NCBI RefSeq assembly: GCF_000420405.1 | Contig: NZ_ATUW01000001.1 | Coordinates: 277,072-341,071, forward strand | DNA: 64,000 nt | Direction: 5' to 3' | Origin: Winkia neuii subsp. neuii DSM 8576 | GTDB taxonomy: Bacteria; Actinomycetota; Actinomycetes; Actinomycetales; Actinomycetaceae | In this document: one piece after another, positions 52,372 through 64,000 of the stretch | How positions within the stretch are numbered: the stretch's first letter is position 1 | How the letters are laid out: the number at the start of each line of letters is the position of its first letter | Translations under genes and position numbers: made by a program | The notes under the pieces: model-generated | Told to the model about the DNA's origin: nothing | Seen by the model: only the letters and a program-made list of their open reading frames with translations | Databases searched by the model: none

Positions 52372-52934
52372 CCGGCAGGTAAATTAGTGTGACCTAAGCG
52401 AACTTTAAGGCTCTATTCCGGGATTTTATCCCCATCTGTGGATAAGTCTGTGGATAGCTGTGGAATTACAAGACCCCTCTTTTCACAACTTACAAAAATC
52501 TGTGGACGCCGCCTGTAGCGAATTACAAGAATTCCACACCAGACCGCATCTACTCACAGATTTCTCCACTTTTTTATCCCAAGTGTTTTTCTTGAAATTA
52601 CGCCCCAAAATCCGCTTATCCACGAAATCCACAGCACCTATGACGACTATGAACCCTTAACTGTGGGATTTTTCTGTGGATCGATACCAAAGGCCTCCCC
52701 GGCCGCTGCCTGCGCTGCCCGCAGACGGGCAAAATTTTTCCTCCGACACCCAAAAATGAAACAATTTCAGTTCGGCTCAGCTAGTTAACCTCGTGTTTGC
52801 CTAGCTAAGTGTCGAACGGGGTGAAACCTTTTTGCAGAGCTTTCGCCCCTGCACTAAAGTGTGAGTAGCTTGCGTCAAGTAGACGCGCGGGCAACTTTCC
52901 AATTGCTCGAACTTTTCTAAAGAAGGGAAGCGGC
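52372..52934. other. Probable oriC (dnaA-dnaN intergenic region)
   Basis: 563 bases without a gene, AT-rich, with DnaA-box matches at 52437-52445 (TGTGGATAA), 52449-52457 (TGTGGATAG), 52616-52624 (TTATCCACG) and 52675-52683 (TGTGGATCG). An AT-rich stretch at about 52560-52605 (TTTTTTATCC...GTTTTTCTTG) could be the unwinding element. Location between dnaA and dnaN is the usual actinobacterial origin. Confidence 0.85.
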
Positions 52935-54065
52935 GTGAAGTTCCGTGTAGACCGCGATGTACTGGCCGATGCCGTAACTTGGACGGCCCGAACTTTGCCA
53001 CAGCGCCCCGCGGTTCCTGTTTTAGCTGGGGTACGCCTAACCACGGAGGGTTCTATTGTGGTGCTCTCTTCTTTCGACTACGAGACTTCGGCACGTTCAA
53101 CTATCGAAGCCCAAGTGGAAGAGGACGGGGAAGTCTTAGTATCGGGTCGCCTCTTAGCTGACATTTGTAAAGCACTACCAGCGAAACCCGTCGATGTCAT
53201 ACTCGACGGGCCCAAGGTGCGCATCAAATGCGGTTCGTCGAAGTTTTCGCTGCTTACCATGCCATTGGATGACTATCCGGCATTGCCATCCGTTCCCCCG
53301 GTTGTGGGAACTATAGATTCTGCCGATTTTTCGCAGGCCGTTTCACAGGTAGCAGTTGCTGCTTCCAAAGACGATACGCTGCCACTGCTCACCACTATCA
53401 ATTGCGAAATTAACGGCGACACACTCACCATGTTGGCTACTGACCGCTACCGCCTAGCTCAGCGCGATATCAAGTGGAAGCCGCAGGATGAGTCGTTGCA
53501 AGCTGGGGCTTTGGTGCGGTCGAAAATGCTCACGGACATGACCAAATCTCTTTCTGGTGGCGGTGAGGTTAAAATTTCGCTTTCCACTGACGAAGGGGCA
53601 GCAGCCATTTTGGCAATGGAACAGGGTGGCCGGCGCATGACCAGTCAGCTCACCGATGGCGACTATCCGCAGGTTCGCAGGCTCTTCCCCGAAACTACGT
53701 CCATACACGCGGTAGTAGATAGGGTGGAACTGCAGTCCGCCCTCAAGCGTGTGTCCTTGGTTGCTGAACGAAACACGGCGGTGCGACTGACGCTCGAACC
53801 CGGCCAGCTCACCCTCGAAGCAGGCCAAGGTGAGGACGCACAGGCTCGCGAAGATGTGCCACTCCACTTAGATGGCGAACCTATAGTGACCGCTTTCAAT
53901 CCGCACTACCTGTTAGACGGGTTAAACGCCATCGACGATCCCTATGTGAAGATGTCGTTTAATCATCCGTCTAAGCCGGCCGTCCTCACCGGCCAAGAAG
54001 AGCCGGGAGCCGGCGAAGATCCCTCGTACCGCTATCTACTCATGCCGATTCGTTACGGCATATAA
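52935..54065 (+). CDS. dnaN: DNA polymerase III sliding clamp, beta subunit
   Basis: 376 residues from GTG 52935 (GAAGGGAAG upstream). Three clamp domains; N terminus MKFRVDRDVLADAVTWTARTLPQRPAVPVLAGV and the C terminus PSYRYLLMPIRYGI are typical (the latter lines the protein-binding pocket). Encircles DNA as a dimer. recF follows after 8 nt. Confidence 0.97.
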   Translation: MKFRVDRDVLADAVTWTARTLPQRPAVPVLAGVRLTTEGSIVVLSSFDYETSARSTIEAQVEEDGEVLVSGRLLADICKALPAKPVDVILDGPKVRIKCGSSKFSLLTMPLDDYPALPSVPPVVGTIDSADFSQAVSQVAVAASKDDTLPLLTTINCEINGDTLTMLATDRYRLAQRDIKWKPQDESLQAGALVRSKMLTDMTKSLSGGGEVKISLSTDEGAAAILAMEQGGRRMTSQLTDGDYPQVRRLFPETTSIHAVVDRVELQSALKRVSLVAERNTAVRLTLEPGQLTLEAGQGEDAQAREDVPLHLDGEPIVTAFNPHYLLDGLNAIDDPYVKMSFNHPSKPAVLTGQEEPGAGEDPSYRYLLMPIRYGI

Positions 54066-54073
54066 GGGGTAGG

Positions 54074-55234
54074 GTGCACCTAACCGATCTGGCCTTAGAC
54101 GATTTTCGATCCTACCGGCATGTTGTAACGCGTCTTTCCGGTGGGATCAACGTCTTTTTGGGCAAAAACGGCCAGGGCAAAACAAACTTGGTGGAGGCGG
54201 TGGCCTATCTGGCCACCTTCTCTTCGCACAGGGTGGCTGCCGACACGGCTTTGGTGCGAATCGCGAGCGGGGGTGAACCTGTTCCCTCAGCCGGGGTAAT
54301 TAGAGCTAGGGCCGTCCAAGATGGCCACGAAAAGCTGTTAGAGGTAGAAATTGTTCGAGGCAAAGCAAATCGGGCACGCCTAAATCGGGGTGGAATAAAG
54401 CCGCGCGAGTTACTCGGTATTGTGCGAACAGTTGTATTCGCCCCCGAGGATCTGCAAATAGTGCGGGGTGATCCTGCAGGTAGACGTCGATTCATAGACG
54501 ATTTAGTAGTTCAATTACACCCCCTACTTGCGCCCGTCTATTCTGAGCACGACAAAATCTTGCGTCAACGCGCCGCACTCTTGCGCACGGGCCGAACAAG
54601 TGGGGCTTCACCCGCCACCTTGGAGGTGTGGGACAGTCATTTAGCGCAGGTGGCTGCCAAGATTATTGCGGCGAGGGCACGAACCGTTGCTGCTTTAGCC
54701 CCACTGTTGGTCGGAGCTCACGCGGCAATTGCGGAAGATGCCCGCGCCTTGCATATCAACTACCGTTCTTCGCTGGTTTCAAAAATTCCGCTTGCCGCCG
54801 AAGAACTGATGGACGAAAAAGTGGTTGAACCCAAGATGGTTCAGGCGCTTGCCGCTATGCGCCCTCGGGAATTAGAGCGGGGGGTAAATCTGGTAGGAGC
54901 CCACCGCGATGACCTGGAACTTACCTTAGAAAATATGCCTGTAAAGGGCTATGCCTCCCATGGGGAAACCTGGTCAACCGCCCTCGCCCTCAGACTGGCG
55001 GCGTTTGCGTTGCTGAAGGAAGATGGTACGGAACCAATCTTGATTTTGGACGACGTATTTGCTGAACTCGACACGCACCGCAGGCAGGCGCTAGCCAAGG
55101 TAATGCAGGCTTCAGAGCAAGTTATCGTCACGGCTGCGGTGGGCGAGGATTTGCCCGAAATTAGTCAAGCCACATTTTTTGACGTAGCTTTCGATCAGGA
55201 AAAGGGAACACAAATTGTCCGGCGCGATGAATGA
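54074..55234 (+). CDS. recF: DNA replication and repair protein RecF
   Basis: 386 residues from GTG 54074. Walker A GKNGQGKTNLVEA, the LDDFRSYRH start, VFAPEDLQIVRGDPAGRRRFID, and C-terminal LSTALALRLA-like segment with Walker B LILDDVFAELD. SMC-like ATPase that helps load RecA at gaps. The next gene starts before its stop. Confidence 0.96.
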   Translation: MHLTDLALDDFRSYRHVVTRLSGGINVFLGKNGQGKTNLVEAVAYLATFSSHRVAADTALVRIASGGEPVPSAGVIRARAVQDGHEKLLEVEIVRGKANRARLNRGGIKPRELLGIVRTVVFAPEDLQIVRGDPAGRRRFIDDLVVQLHPLLAPVYSEHDKILRQRAALLRTGRTSGASPATLEVWDSHLAQVAAKIIAARARTVAALAPLLVGAHAAIAEDARALHINYRSSLVSKIPLAAEELMDEKVVEPKMVQALAAMRPRELERGVNLVGAHRDDLELTLENMPVKGYASHGETWSTALALRLAAFALLKEDGTEPILILDDVFAELDTHRRQALAKVMQASEQVIVTAAVGEDLPEISQATFFDVAFDQEKGTQIVRRDE

Positions 55235-55802
55235 GGGGACTCGCTACGCTCGCGAAGCCCTGCGCCGCATGCAGGAGCAGGCTTGGGAAAAAGGAAATGC
55301 GCGCCTTTCGGCAAGCCAATTGCGCCACATTCGCGAACGCAAGGGCACACGTGCCAAAGAGGGCGAGGACCCGGCACCCGAAGTAGACAAAATTTGGCAG
55401 GCTCCCCCGGGAATAGCCGGCGGGGGCACCGGCCCGCGTCCCTCCCGCCGCGACCCCAAGAAGGTTTCTACTATTGCGTCCTATCTGACCTATAAAAATG
55501 GGTGGAATGATTCCCTGCGGGCTGCCTCGATAGAGGCTAAATGGCCTGAAATTGTAGGGCCGAAGTTGTTAGAACACGCCCAGATTGAAACGGTGCAGGC
55601 GCCCAAGTTGGTGGTGCGGGCCTCCTCTACCCCCTGGGCCAGTGCGCTGCGTATGCAGATTCCTACGCTGCTAAATCGAATTGATAAGAAAGTGGGAGCC
55701 GGCTTCATAACCGAGGTGACGATTTTGGCCCCGGCAGCCCCCAAGTGGACTCACGGTCGCCTGCGCGTGAAGGGCCGTGGCCCACGCGACACTTACGGAT
55801 AG
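55227..55802 (+). CDS. dciA: DciA-type helicase loader (DUF721)
   Basis: About 191 residues. Polar N-terminal 100 residues, then the DUF721 fold (LRAASIEAKWPEIVGPKLLEHAQIETVQAPKLVVRASSTPWASALRMQIPTLLNRID). DciA helps load the replicative helicase DnaB in bacteria lacking DnaC. ATG 55227 overlaps recF by 8 nt; TTG 55215 has a better ribosome-binding site and is an alternative. The order recF-dciA-gyrB is classic for actinobacteria. Confidence 0.9.
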   Translation: MNEGTRYAREALRRMQEQAWEKGNARLSASQLRHIRERKGTRAKEGEDPAPEVDKIWQAPPGIAGGGTGPRPSRRDPKKVSTIASYLTYKNGWNDSLRAASIEAKWPEIVGPKLLEHAQIETVQAPKLVVRASSTPWASALRMQIPTLLNRIDKKVGAGFITEVTILAPAAPKWTHGRLRVKGRGPRDTYG

Positions 55803-55998
55803 AGATTTTGCTGCGCGAGGCAAACGTATCAGTAAACGAAATCCCGACTGCTTTCAAATATGGCCCCTAGAAGCGATTTAAGGGCCGCTTCTGTATCCCT
55901 GGCCCTATCGAGTTCGGCAAGCGCGTAAAACCGCGTTAGAATAGTTTCTGGATTTGACGCATTTCCCTAGCTGTTTGAAAGAAAAAGAGGGGTTGTAG
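55803..55998. other. dciA-gyrB intergenic region
   Basis: 196 bases. TAGAAT at 55937-55942 could be the gyrB -10; its -35 is poor. A TTGTAG before the gyrB GTG overlaps a GAGGGG ribosome-binding site. Nothing else seen. Confidence 0.4.
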
Positions 55999-58026
<2,028 letters not shown>

Positions 58027-58038
58027 AGGGGAAAATAA

Positions 58039-60732
58039 GTGTCTGACGAAAAAAATGATCCGAAACGCTACGCCCCGGAGGATGCCACTGACGCCTTCGG
58101 CATGTCTACGGGTGACGATGTAGCCTCGGCTGAGCTTATACCCACTAAGGCGGGCGGACGGCTCATGCAGGTCGACCTCGAGAACGAAATGCAAAAGTCC
58201 TATCTGGACTACGCAATGTCGGTAATCGTGGGGCGTGCCTTGCCCGATGTGCGCGACGGGTTCAAGCCTGTGCATAGGCGCATCCTGTACACGATGTACG
58301 ACAGCGGCTACCGCCCTAACGCGGGTTTTTCTAAGTGTATGCGCGTTGTTGGCGACGTTATGGGTAACTTCCACCCGCACGGCGACGCAGCAGTATACGA
58401 TGCGTTGGCTCGCCTAGTGCAGCCTTGGTCTATGCGCTACCCGCTGGTGGCTGGCCAGGGTAACTTCGGTTCGCCCGGCAACCTGGGTCCTGCGGCTCCC
58501 CGTTATACCGAGTGCAAGATGGCGCCTATGGCCATGGAAATGGTGCGCGACATTGACGAGGACACTGTCGATTTCATGGATAACTACGACGGCCGCTCGC
58601 GCGAACCCGTCGTATTGCCCGCGCGTTTCCCCGCCCTTTTAGCTAATGGTTCCGAAGGGATTGCTGTGGGTATGGCCACGCGGATCCCCCCGCACAACCT
58701 GCGCGAACTAAACGATGGCATCCAGTGGTATTTGCAGCATCCGGAAGTGTCCCGCGAGGAGCTCCTCGAAGGGCTTATGGCCCGCATCAAGGGCCCTGAC
58801 TTCCCAACTGGAGCAACTATTTTGGGCCGGTCGGGAATCGAAAAAGCCTACCGCACTGGGCGCGGCTCTATAGTCCAGCGCGCGGTGGTCAATGTAGAAG
58901 AAATCCACGGCCGGCAATGCCTGGTAGTAACCGAGCTGCCGTTCCAGGTGAACCCCGACAATCTGGCCGAGAAGATAGCCCAACTGGTCAAGGATGGCCA
59001 GATTACGGGTGTGGCCGACATTCGCGACGAAACTTCGGGGCGTTCCGGCCAGCGTTTGGTAATCATTTTGAAACGCGATGCGGTGGCCAAGGTTGTTTTG
59101 AATAACCTGTACAAGCGCACTCAGCTGCAAGATTCCTTCCCGGCGAACATGTTGGCCTTGGTCGACGGCGTGCCACGTACCCTGTCGTTGGATGGTTTCA
59201 TCAAACACTGGGTTGACCACCAAATTGACGTGATCCGGAGGCGCACCCAGTACCGCCTAAATAAAGCGCTTGAACGTCTACATATTTTGGATGGCTACCT
59301 GAAAGCCCTCGACATGCTGGACGAGGTTATTGCGCTGATCCGCCGCTCCCCCACTGTAGATGAGGCACGCGAAGGCCTAATGGAGTTGCTGGACGTGGAT
59401 CAGATCCAGGCCGACGCAATTTTGGCTTTGCAGCTGCGCCGGCTGGCCGCCCTCGAACGGAAAAAGATTGTTGACGAGCACAACGAACTAAAGGCTCGCT
59501 GCGACGATTACCGCGACATTTTGGCCTCTGACGAGCGCCAGCGTTCAATCGTGGGCCAAGAATTGGGCCAGATTGTTGACAAGTATGGCGACGAAAGGCG
59601 CACTCAGATCCTGCCCTTTAACGGCGAGATGAGCATGGAGGACCTGATTCCCGAAGAGGACGTGGTGGTTACCATTACGCGTTCGGGCTACGCCAAGCGC
59701 ACGCGCCTGGATCAGTACCGTTCCCAGCGGCGTGGTGGCAAGGGGGTGCGCGGGGCTCACTTGCGCAGCGAGGATGTGGTGGAACATTTCTTCACCACTA
59801 CCACACACGATTGGTTGCTATTCTTCACTAATTTCGGGCGCGTCTACCGCGTGAAGGGGTATGAGCTCCCCGAGGGCGGGCGCGACGCCAAGGGCCAGCA
59901 TGTGGCAAACCTGTTGGCCTTTCAGCCTGACGAGCACATTTCCCAAGTGCTGCAGATAAAGAACTATGAGCAGGCTGATTACCTGGTGCTGGCCACCAAG
60001 CGGGGTTTGGTGAAGAAGACTCGCCTTAGCGAGTACGATTCAAATCGTTCCGGGGGCATCATAGCGATCAATCTTCGCGAAGATGCCAATGGGGTGCCCG
60101 ACCAGTTAGTTTCGGCGGTTCTGGCCAATGCTGAAGACGATCTGATTATGGTTTCGCGCAAGGGTCAGTCGCTGCGTTTTACCGCTTCGGACGAAGCGCT
60201 TCGCCCCACCGGGCGTGCCACTTCCGGGGTTACGGGTATGCGGTTCCGCGACAACGACGAACTGTTGGCGATGCGCCGGGTCGAGGACGAGGCGGATCTA
60301 TTTGTCCTTACCGAGGGCGGGTATGGCAAGCGTACTTCGCTGAGTGAATACCGCGTCCAAGGGCGCGGTGGCTTGGGCATCAAGGTGGCCAACTTGGTCG
60401 AGGAACGCGGCGACCTGGTGGGAGCACTGGTCGTTGGCGAGGGCGACGAGGTGATGGTCATGATGCACGGTGGCAAGGTAGTGCGTTCGCGCGTTGACGA
60501 GGTATCGCGCACCGGCCGCAACACGCAGGGAGTTATTTTCTCGCGTCCCGACAAGCGCGACTATGTGATCGGAATGACCTTGAATGCTGAAACTATTCAA
60601 GATGAGCCCGAAGAGGACGAAAACGGTAACAAATCTGATACTGATTCGGACCAAATCGGCATAGGTGAGGGCGAAGCAGGCGAAAACCTGGCAGAATCGG
60701 AAAACGAATCCGAAGGTGAGGAGAACAAATGA
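58039..60732 (+). CDS. gyrA: DNA gyrase subunit A
   Basis: 897 residues. Catalytic Tyr156 in APRYTECKM, quinolone-resistance region [19 protein letters not shown], and the GyrA box QRRGGKG in the C-terminal beta-pinwheel. At the position equal to E. coli Ser83 there is Ala117, as in mycobacteria, which goes with lower natural quinolone susceptibility. An acidic tail of about 40 residues ([14 protein letters not shown]) ends the protein. It overlaps the DUF3566 gene by ATGA. Confidence 0.98.
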   Translation: MSDEKNDPKRYAPEDATDAFGMSTGDDVASAELIPTKAGGRLMQVDLENEMQKSYLDYAMSVIVGRALPDVRDGFKPVHRRILYTMYDSGYRPNAGFSKCMRVVGDVMGNFHPHGDAAVYDALARLVQPWSMRYPLVAGQGNFGSPGNLGPAAPRYTECKMAPMAMEMVRDIDEDTVDFMDNYDGRSREPVVLPARFPALLANGSEGIAVGMATRIPPHNLRELNDGIQWYLQHPEVSREELLEGLMARIKGPDFPTGATILGRSGIEKAYRTGRGSIVQRAVVNVEEIHGRQCLVVTELPFQVNPDNLAEKIAQLVKDGQITGVADIRDETSGRSGQRLVIILKRDAVAKVVLNNLYKRTQLQDSFPANMLALVDGVPRTLSLDGFIKHWVDHQIDVIRRRTQYRLNKALERLHILDGYLKALDMLDEVIALIRRSPTVDEAREGLMELLDVDQIQADAILALQLRRLAALERKKIVDEHNELKARCDDYRDILASDERQRSIVGQELGQIVDKYGDERRTQILPFNGEMSMEDLIPEEDVVVTITRSGYAKRTRLDQYRSQRRGGKGVRGAHLRSEDVVEHFFTTTTHDWLLFFTNFGRVYRVKGYELPEGGRDAKGQHVANLLAFQPDEHISQVLQIKNYEQADYLVLATKRGLVKKTRLSEYDSNRSGGIIAINLREDANGVPDQLVSAVLANAEDDLIMVSRKGQSLRFTASDEALRPTGRATSGVTGMRFRDNDELLAMRRVEDEADLFVLTEGGYGKRTSLSEYRVQGRGGLGIKVANLVEERGDLVGALVVGEGDEVMVMMHGGKVVRSRVDEVSRTGRNTQGVIFSRPDKRDYVIGMTLNAETIQDEPEEDENGNKSDTDSDQIGIGEGEAGENLAESENESEGEENK

Positions 60733-61124
60733 GCACCGACGTGGAACAGCCAGCTTCCGACGGGGCCCGTCAGGTAGACCTGGTCGTATCGCGCATTGAT
60801 CCGTGGACCATTATGAAACTGACATTTTTGCTGTCGGTGGCATTTGGTGTGGCCATGATTTTGGCCGCCCTAGTTGTTTGGCTATTGCTGAATGGGTTGC
60901 AGGTGTTTAGCTCAGTGCGCAATTTTGTCGAATCGATAGATTCCGAGAATACTTTGGGATCTTTGATTGAAATGATGAAGTTGCCGCGCGTTTTGGGCCT
61001 CACCACCGTGTTTGCAGTTTGTAACGCGGTATTGCTAACCGCGCTGGCTACCATTTCTGCGTTCCTTTACAACATTGCGGCTACTTTGGTTGGTGGCCTC
61101 AAGTTGACCTTGATGGATGAATAA
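60729..61124 (+). CDS. DUF3566 membrane protein
   Basis: 131 residues with a short polar N terminus, then [41 protein letters not shown] and a second helix at about 97-118, with LMDE at the end. The DUF3566 signature VSRIDPWSVMK is clear. It is regularly found directly after gyrA in actinobacteria; its role is not known to me. A strong terminator follows. Confidence 0.92.
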   Translation: MSTDVEQPASDGARQVDLVVSRIDPWTIMKLTFLLSVAFGVAMILAALVVWLLLNGLQVFSSVRNFVESIDSENTLGSLIEMMKLPRVLGLTTVFAVCNAVLLTALATISAFLYNIAATLVGGLKLTLMDE

Positions 61125-61134
61125 TTCTTCGCCG

Positions 61135-61173
61135 AGTGGGCCCGTACGGATTTGCCGTGCGGGCCCACTTTTT
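61135..61173 (+). terminator. Intrinsic terminator after the gyrase operon
   Basis: Arms AGTGGGCCCGTACGG and CCGTGCGGGCCCACT (one G-T pair) with a 5-nt loop, then TTTTT. Confidence 0.92.
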
Positions 61174-61260
61174 GCGCTGCTTGCGATCCTTTGAAGAGGC
61201 GAGGTAGTGGGCGCGCGGGGCGGCACTGTTGTGATGCCTGCAACGGAATGCGAAATTGGT

Positions 61261-61290
61261 TTGTCTTTGACGCCGTTCGTGGTTTATAGT
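61261..61290 (+). promoter_or_regulatory. Candidate promoter of the tRNA genes
   Basis: TTGTCT (61261-61266) and TATAGT (61285-61290) with an 18-bp spacer, 25 nt upstream of tRNA-Ile. Confidence 0.55.
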
Positions 61291-61315
61291 CTAACGGTGT
61301 CGCAGTTGCGACGGC

Positions 61316-61389
61316 GGGCCTATAGCTCAGTTGGTTAGAGCGCTTCCCTGATAAGGAAGAGGTCGCTGGTTCGAGTCCAGCTAGGCCCA
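61316..61389 (+). tRNA. tRNA-Ile (GAT)
   Basis: 74 nt. The 7-bp acceptor stem GGGCCTA / TAGGCCC pairs perfectly, the anticodon loop is CTGATAA with anticodon GAT, the T-loop is GTTCGAGTC, discriminator A. CCA is not encoded. Confidence 0.97.
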
Positions 61390-61417
61390 CAGGCCGCGTG
61401 AGCGGCTTTTCTTGTAA

Positions 61418-61490
61418 GGGGCTATGGCGCAGCTGGTAGCGCATCTGCTTTGCAAGCAGAGGGTCGCGGGTTCGAGTCCCGCTAGCTCCA
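61418..61490 (+). tRNA. tRNA-Ala (TGC)
   Basis: 73 nt. Acceptor GGGGCTA / TAGCTCC (one G-T pair), anticodon loop TTTGCAA with anticodon TGC, T-loop GTTCGAGTC, discriminator A. CCA is not encoded. It follows tRNA-Ile by 28 nt, probably one transcript. Confidence 0.97.
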
Positions 61491-61500
61491 CAGAAATGTT

Positions 61501-61528
61501 GGTCGCTACTAGGGTAGCGGCCTTTTTT
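61501..61528 (+). terminator. Intrinsic terminator after the tRNA pair
   Basis: GGTCGCTAC / GTAGCGGCC (one G-T pair), 4-nt loop, then TTTTTT. Confidence 0.85.
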
Positions 61529-61768
61529 GTTTGTAAATAGCTGCTGCAAGCCTAGTGCTAGGTGGGTATTTTTCGAAGTTTGGTGCGCCCTCTGCTGGAT
61601 GTTACCGCTGTCGCCGGGGGTTCCCGATGCGCCCTGAACCTTCTAAGGCTTATTCCAGATGCCGCGCGTAGGATTTCCCCGCCCAAGAAACATTAAAAAT
61701 TGGTTAGAACCTCTAATAATTTCCTTATTTTGTCTACAATAAATTATATCCAACAAAGAGGTACAGAC

Positions 61769-62842
61769 GTGACCGAACCTAACAAGCGCGGCCTGGACAG
61801 TATCCTGGGCCGCAACAAAGCTCCGCTGCCACACGGGCGGACCACCGGTAGGGGTGCCCGCAAGGCGGTAACTATTAATGATGTAGCGCAAGAAGCCGGG
61901 GTTGCGCCCTCGACAGTTTCTAGGACGTTTTCCCGGCCCGGGCGGGTAAATGCCGAAACCGCGGAACGGGTACGTGAGGCTGCCCGCAAGCTGGGTTACC
62001 GCACGGGCCCGGTGTCCAGAGCCGTGTCCACGCCCATCAATAAGATGTTGGCAATTGTTGTGAACGATATTTCCAACCCGTTGCTCGGCGATACGGTCAG
62101 GGGTTTTCAGGCGCGCGCAAGCAAGCTTGGCTACATGGTGATGTTGGTTGACTCTCTCGAGGATGGACCTAAGGAACGGGCCGGGGTAGAACGCGTTCTT
62201 TCTACCGCCGATGGGATTGCACTCACCTCGTCTAGAATGTCTGATTCCGCTATCCGCCAGATCATCAAAGTAAAGCCAGTGGTTACGATCAACAGGGCGG
62301 TCTCGTCAATCCCTTCGATCGTCACTGACACCAGGGCGGGAATGAAATACGCTGTTTCGCATCTTACGAGGCTGGGGCACAAACGCATTACGTATTTGGC
62401 GGGTCCCGAAGAATCCTGGGCCGACGGAGTGCGTTGGCGTTCACTTTTGAAAGCCGCCGAACAGGCTGGGATTAGAGTCCGCCGCACCAGCCCTCAGTCT
62501 GGAAGTGTCGAGGGCGGGTATGCCGCAGGCAAGGAGTTCCTGCACGCGAAGACTACCGCGGTTATTGCCTACAACGATCTGATGGCGGCCGGGTTTGTGC
62601 GTTTCCTTCGCGACAATGGGATCCAGGTGCCGCACGAGGTGTCGGTGATAGGTATAGGCAATACTATGGCGGCGACACTCTCGTTCCCGCCGCTAACCAC
62701 GGTTGCTACGCCCGCCTACACAATGGGGGTTACAGGGGCTTCAATGTTGATAGGGCAGATCCGCAAGCACGGGGTAGCACAGGTGCCGGCAATGGTTTTG
62801 CCCATGAAGCTAATCGAGAGGGCGTCGACAGCGCAGGTATGA
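61769..62842 (+). CDS. LacI-family transcriptional regulator
   Basis: About 357 residues from GTG 61769 (GAGG 9 nt upstream); the frame is open to 61700 but the upstream part is AT-rich leader. An N-terminal 30-residue polar extension precedes the LacI HTH (VTINDVAQEAGVAPSTVSRTFSRPGRV, hinge ARKLGYRTGPVSRAV), then the periplasmic-binding-protein-like sensor domain (LAIVVNDISNPLLGDTVRGF ... AYNDLMAAGFVRFL). Coupled by ATGA to the dehydrogenase gene, so it probably controls use of a sugar acid or polyol. Confidence 0.92.
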   Translation: MTEPNKRGLDSILGRNKAPLPHGRTTGRGARKAVTINDVAQEAGVAPSTVSRTFSRPGRVNAETAERVREAARKLGYRTGPVSRAVSTPINKMLAIVVNDISNPLLGDTVRGFQARASKLGYMVMLVDSLEDGPKERAGVERVLSTADGIALTSSRMSDSAIRQIIKVKPVVTINRAVSSIPSIVTDTRAGMKYAVSHLTRLGHKRITYLAGPEESWADGVRWRSLLKAAEQAGIRVRRTSPQSGSVEGGYAAGKEFLHAKTTAVIAYNDLMAAGFVRFLRDNGIQVPHEVSVIGIGNTMAATLSFPPLTTVATPAYTMGVTGASMLIGQIRKHGVAQVPAMVLPMKLIERASTAQV

Positions 62843-64000
62843 GGCGTCTAAGCCGAAGTGAGCGGGCCCGCCAGGTGCGAATTATCCACCTGGGGGTGGG
62901 TAACTTTTCCCGAGCACATTTGGCTACGTACACTGCCGAGGCTGAAACTGAGGCCGAGGCCGGGTGGGGGATTGCGGCGTTTACGGGGCGCAGCCCCAAG
63001 GCGGCGGAAAAGCTTCGCCCTCAAGGGGGGCTGTACACGTTAATTACCAGGGGAGCGCAGGGTGATTCTTTTGAGGTCATTACGTCGCTTTCACAGGTAT
63101 ATCCAGCTTCTGAGTCGCGGGCGTTTCTAGAGCTACTTGCGCGCCCTGAGGTTGGTGTGGTTACTACTACGGTTACTGAAGCCGGCTATTGTTTGGATTC
63201 TGCTGGCCGGTTAGACCTAGAAAACCCGCAGATCAAAGACGATTTAGAGGGCGTCAGGAAAGGGCGAGTTCCGGCCTCGATTCCCGGACGCATTTGGGCT
63301 GGGCTGCGGGCGCGCGCCAGGGCAGAGGCGGGCCCGATTACAATTTTGCCCTGCGATAATTTGGCAGAAAATGGGGCGGCAGTGCGAGCGGCTGTGGAGG
63401 GTTTTGCTTCCGCCACGGGGCTGGGGGGCTGGGGTGGTCTAGAGGTCAGTTGGGCCACCTGCATGGTGGACCGGATTACGCCAGCTACTACCCCTGCAGA
63501 GGTCGAGTTGGTGCGCGCTGAGTGTGGTTACTGTGATGCTGCCCCTGTTGTTACTGAACCGTTTAAAGAGTGGGTGATTCAGGGGGATTTTCCGGCGTCG
63601 CGGCCACGGTGGGAGTTGGCTGGGGCGAAATTCGTTTCGGATGTAAAGCCTTACGGTCAACGTAAGCTTTGGCTGTTAAACGGTTCGCATTCGCTGCTGG
63701 CCTATGCGGGTCCCATTTTGGGTTGCGACACTGTGGCTCAGGCGATTGCGCATCCTCTTCTGAAACGGTGGGTAGAGCAGTTTTGGGATCTGGCGGGGGC
63801 GTTCTTGCAGGTAGAATCGGCTGCTTACAGACGCGAATTGCTAAAGCGGTTCAGGAATCGGCGGATCCGCCATCAGTTGTCGCAGATAGCTCACGATGGG
63901 TCAAGGAAGATCCCGGTTCGGATTGTGCCTGTCCTTGAGGCTGCCGCCACGGCTGGGGTGGATCCTACCCCGGCGCTTCGCCCTCTGGCTGCTTGGATAG
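62839..64000 (+). CDS. Mannitol dehydrogenase-family oxidoreductase, 3' end outside window
   Basis: I read about 387 residues from ATG 62839 with no stop before the window edge. N-terminal Rossmann motif IIHLGVGNFSRAHLATYT, the DRITP motif (MVDRITPATT), and the catalytic KLWLLNGSHSLLAYAG segment with the family Lys and Asn-His. The family includes mannitol 2-dehydrogenase, fructuronate reductase (UxuB) and tagaturonate reductase; which one cannot be decided here. Coupled to the LacI-type gene by ATGA. Confidence 0.88.
   Translation, partial: MRRLSRSERARQVRIIHLGVGNFSRAHLATYTAEAETEAEAGWGIAAFTGRSPKAAEKLRPQGGLYTLITRGAQGDSFEVITSLSQVYPASESRAFLELLARPEVGVVTTTVTEAGYCLDSAGRLDLENPQIKDDLEGVRKGRVPASIPGRIWAGLRARARAEAGPITILPCDNLAENGAAVRAAVEGFASATGLGGWGGLEVSWATCMVDRITPATTPAEVELVRAECGYCDAAPVVTEPFKEWVIQGDFPASRPRWELAGAKFVSDVKPYGQRKLWLLNGSHSLLAYAGPILGCDTVAQAIAHPLLKRWVEQFWDLAGAFLQVESAAYRRELLKRFRNRRIRHQLSQIAHDGSRKIPVRIVPVLEAAATAGVDPTPALRPLAAWI

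Overview
The window looks like the chromosomal origin region of an actinobacterium, most likely a member of the Actinomycetaceae or a close relative. The family-level placement is inference. It rests on the gene order rpmH-rnpA-yidD-yidC-jag-rsmG-parA-parB running away from dnaA-dnaN-recF-dciA-gyrB-gyrA-DUF3566-tRNA-Ile-tRNA-Ala, on actinobacterial families (DciA/DUF721, DUF3566, DUF6049-MurJ), on parS sites of sequence TGTTTCACGTGAAACA, and on several genes that appear to be leaderless.

Layout. 1-14.2 kb is a heme locus: hemH and hemA on the minus strand, divergent from hemE-hemY-hemC-hemD, a methylguanine-methyltransferase-like gene that lacks the catalytic cysteine, hemB and a methyltransferase. 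After an atypical two-component pair and a PspC-domain gene comes hemL. Together these cover ALA synthesis from glutamyl-tRNA through to coproheme; no coproheme decarboxylase (hemQ) lies in the window. 14.35-17.3 kb is a PadR-controlled ABC transporter operon with a clear promoter and operator. 17.4-24.3 kb is a visibly more AT-rich accessory island. It holds a secreted alanine-rich protein, small membrane proteins, a large protein with peptidoglycan-binding-like and DUF1906 domains, and a decayed duplicate of the same unit. 24.3-39.1 kb holds purB, a copper chaperone and a copper ATPase with an unusual domain order, membrane and envelope genes (DUF6541-like, DedA, Nudix, DUF6049, MurJ) and trxB-trxA. 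39.1-42.3 kb is a CydDC-like ABC exporter. 42.4-44.7 kb is an aminotransferase plus ddl. 44.8-50.5 kb is the parAB/rpmH block on the minus strand. 50.5-61.5 kb is the dnaA/oriC/gyrase block and two tRNAs. The window ends in a LacI-type regulator coupled to a mannitol-dehydrogenase-family gene that runs off the right edge.

Most unusual content. (1) The island has a toxin-like modular organisation: a constant N-terminal part, a variable C-terminal part, repeated junction sequences, and membrane-protein genes placed tail to tail with each C-terminal module. (2) The CopA-type ATPase has its heavy-metal-binding domain inside the cytoplasmic ATP-binding region instead of at the N terminus. (3) An MGMT homologue with Ser in place of the acceptor Cys sits inside the heme operon. 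(4) A 44-bp perfect palindrome has parS at its centre and a terminator-like form. (5) A response regulator has Asn at the phosphoacceptor position and is paired with a tandem, half-degenerate sensor kinase. (6) A MurJ fusion protein keeps the C-terminal discoidin-like domain but has lost any recognisable pseudokinase.
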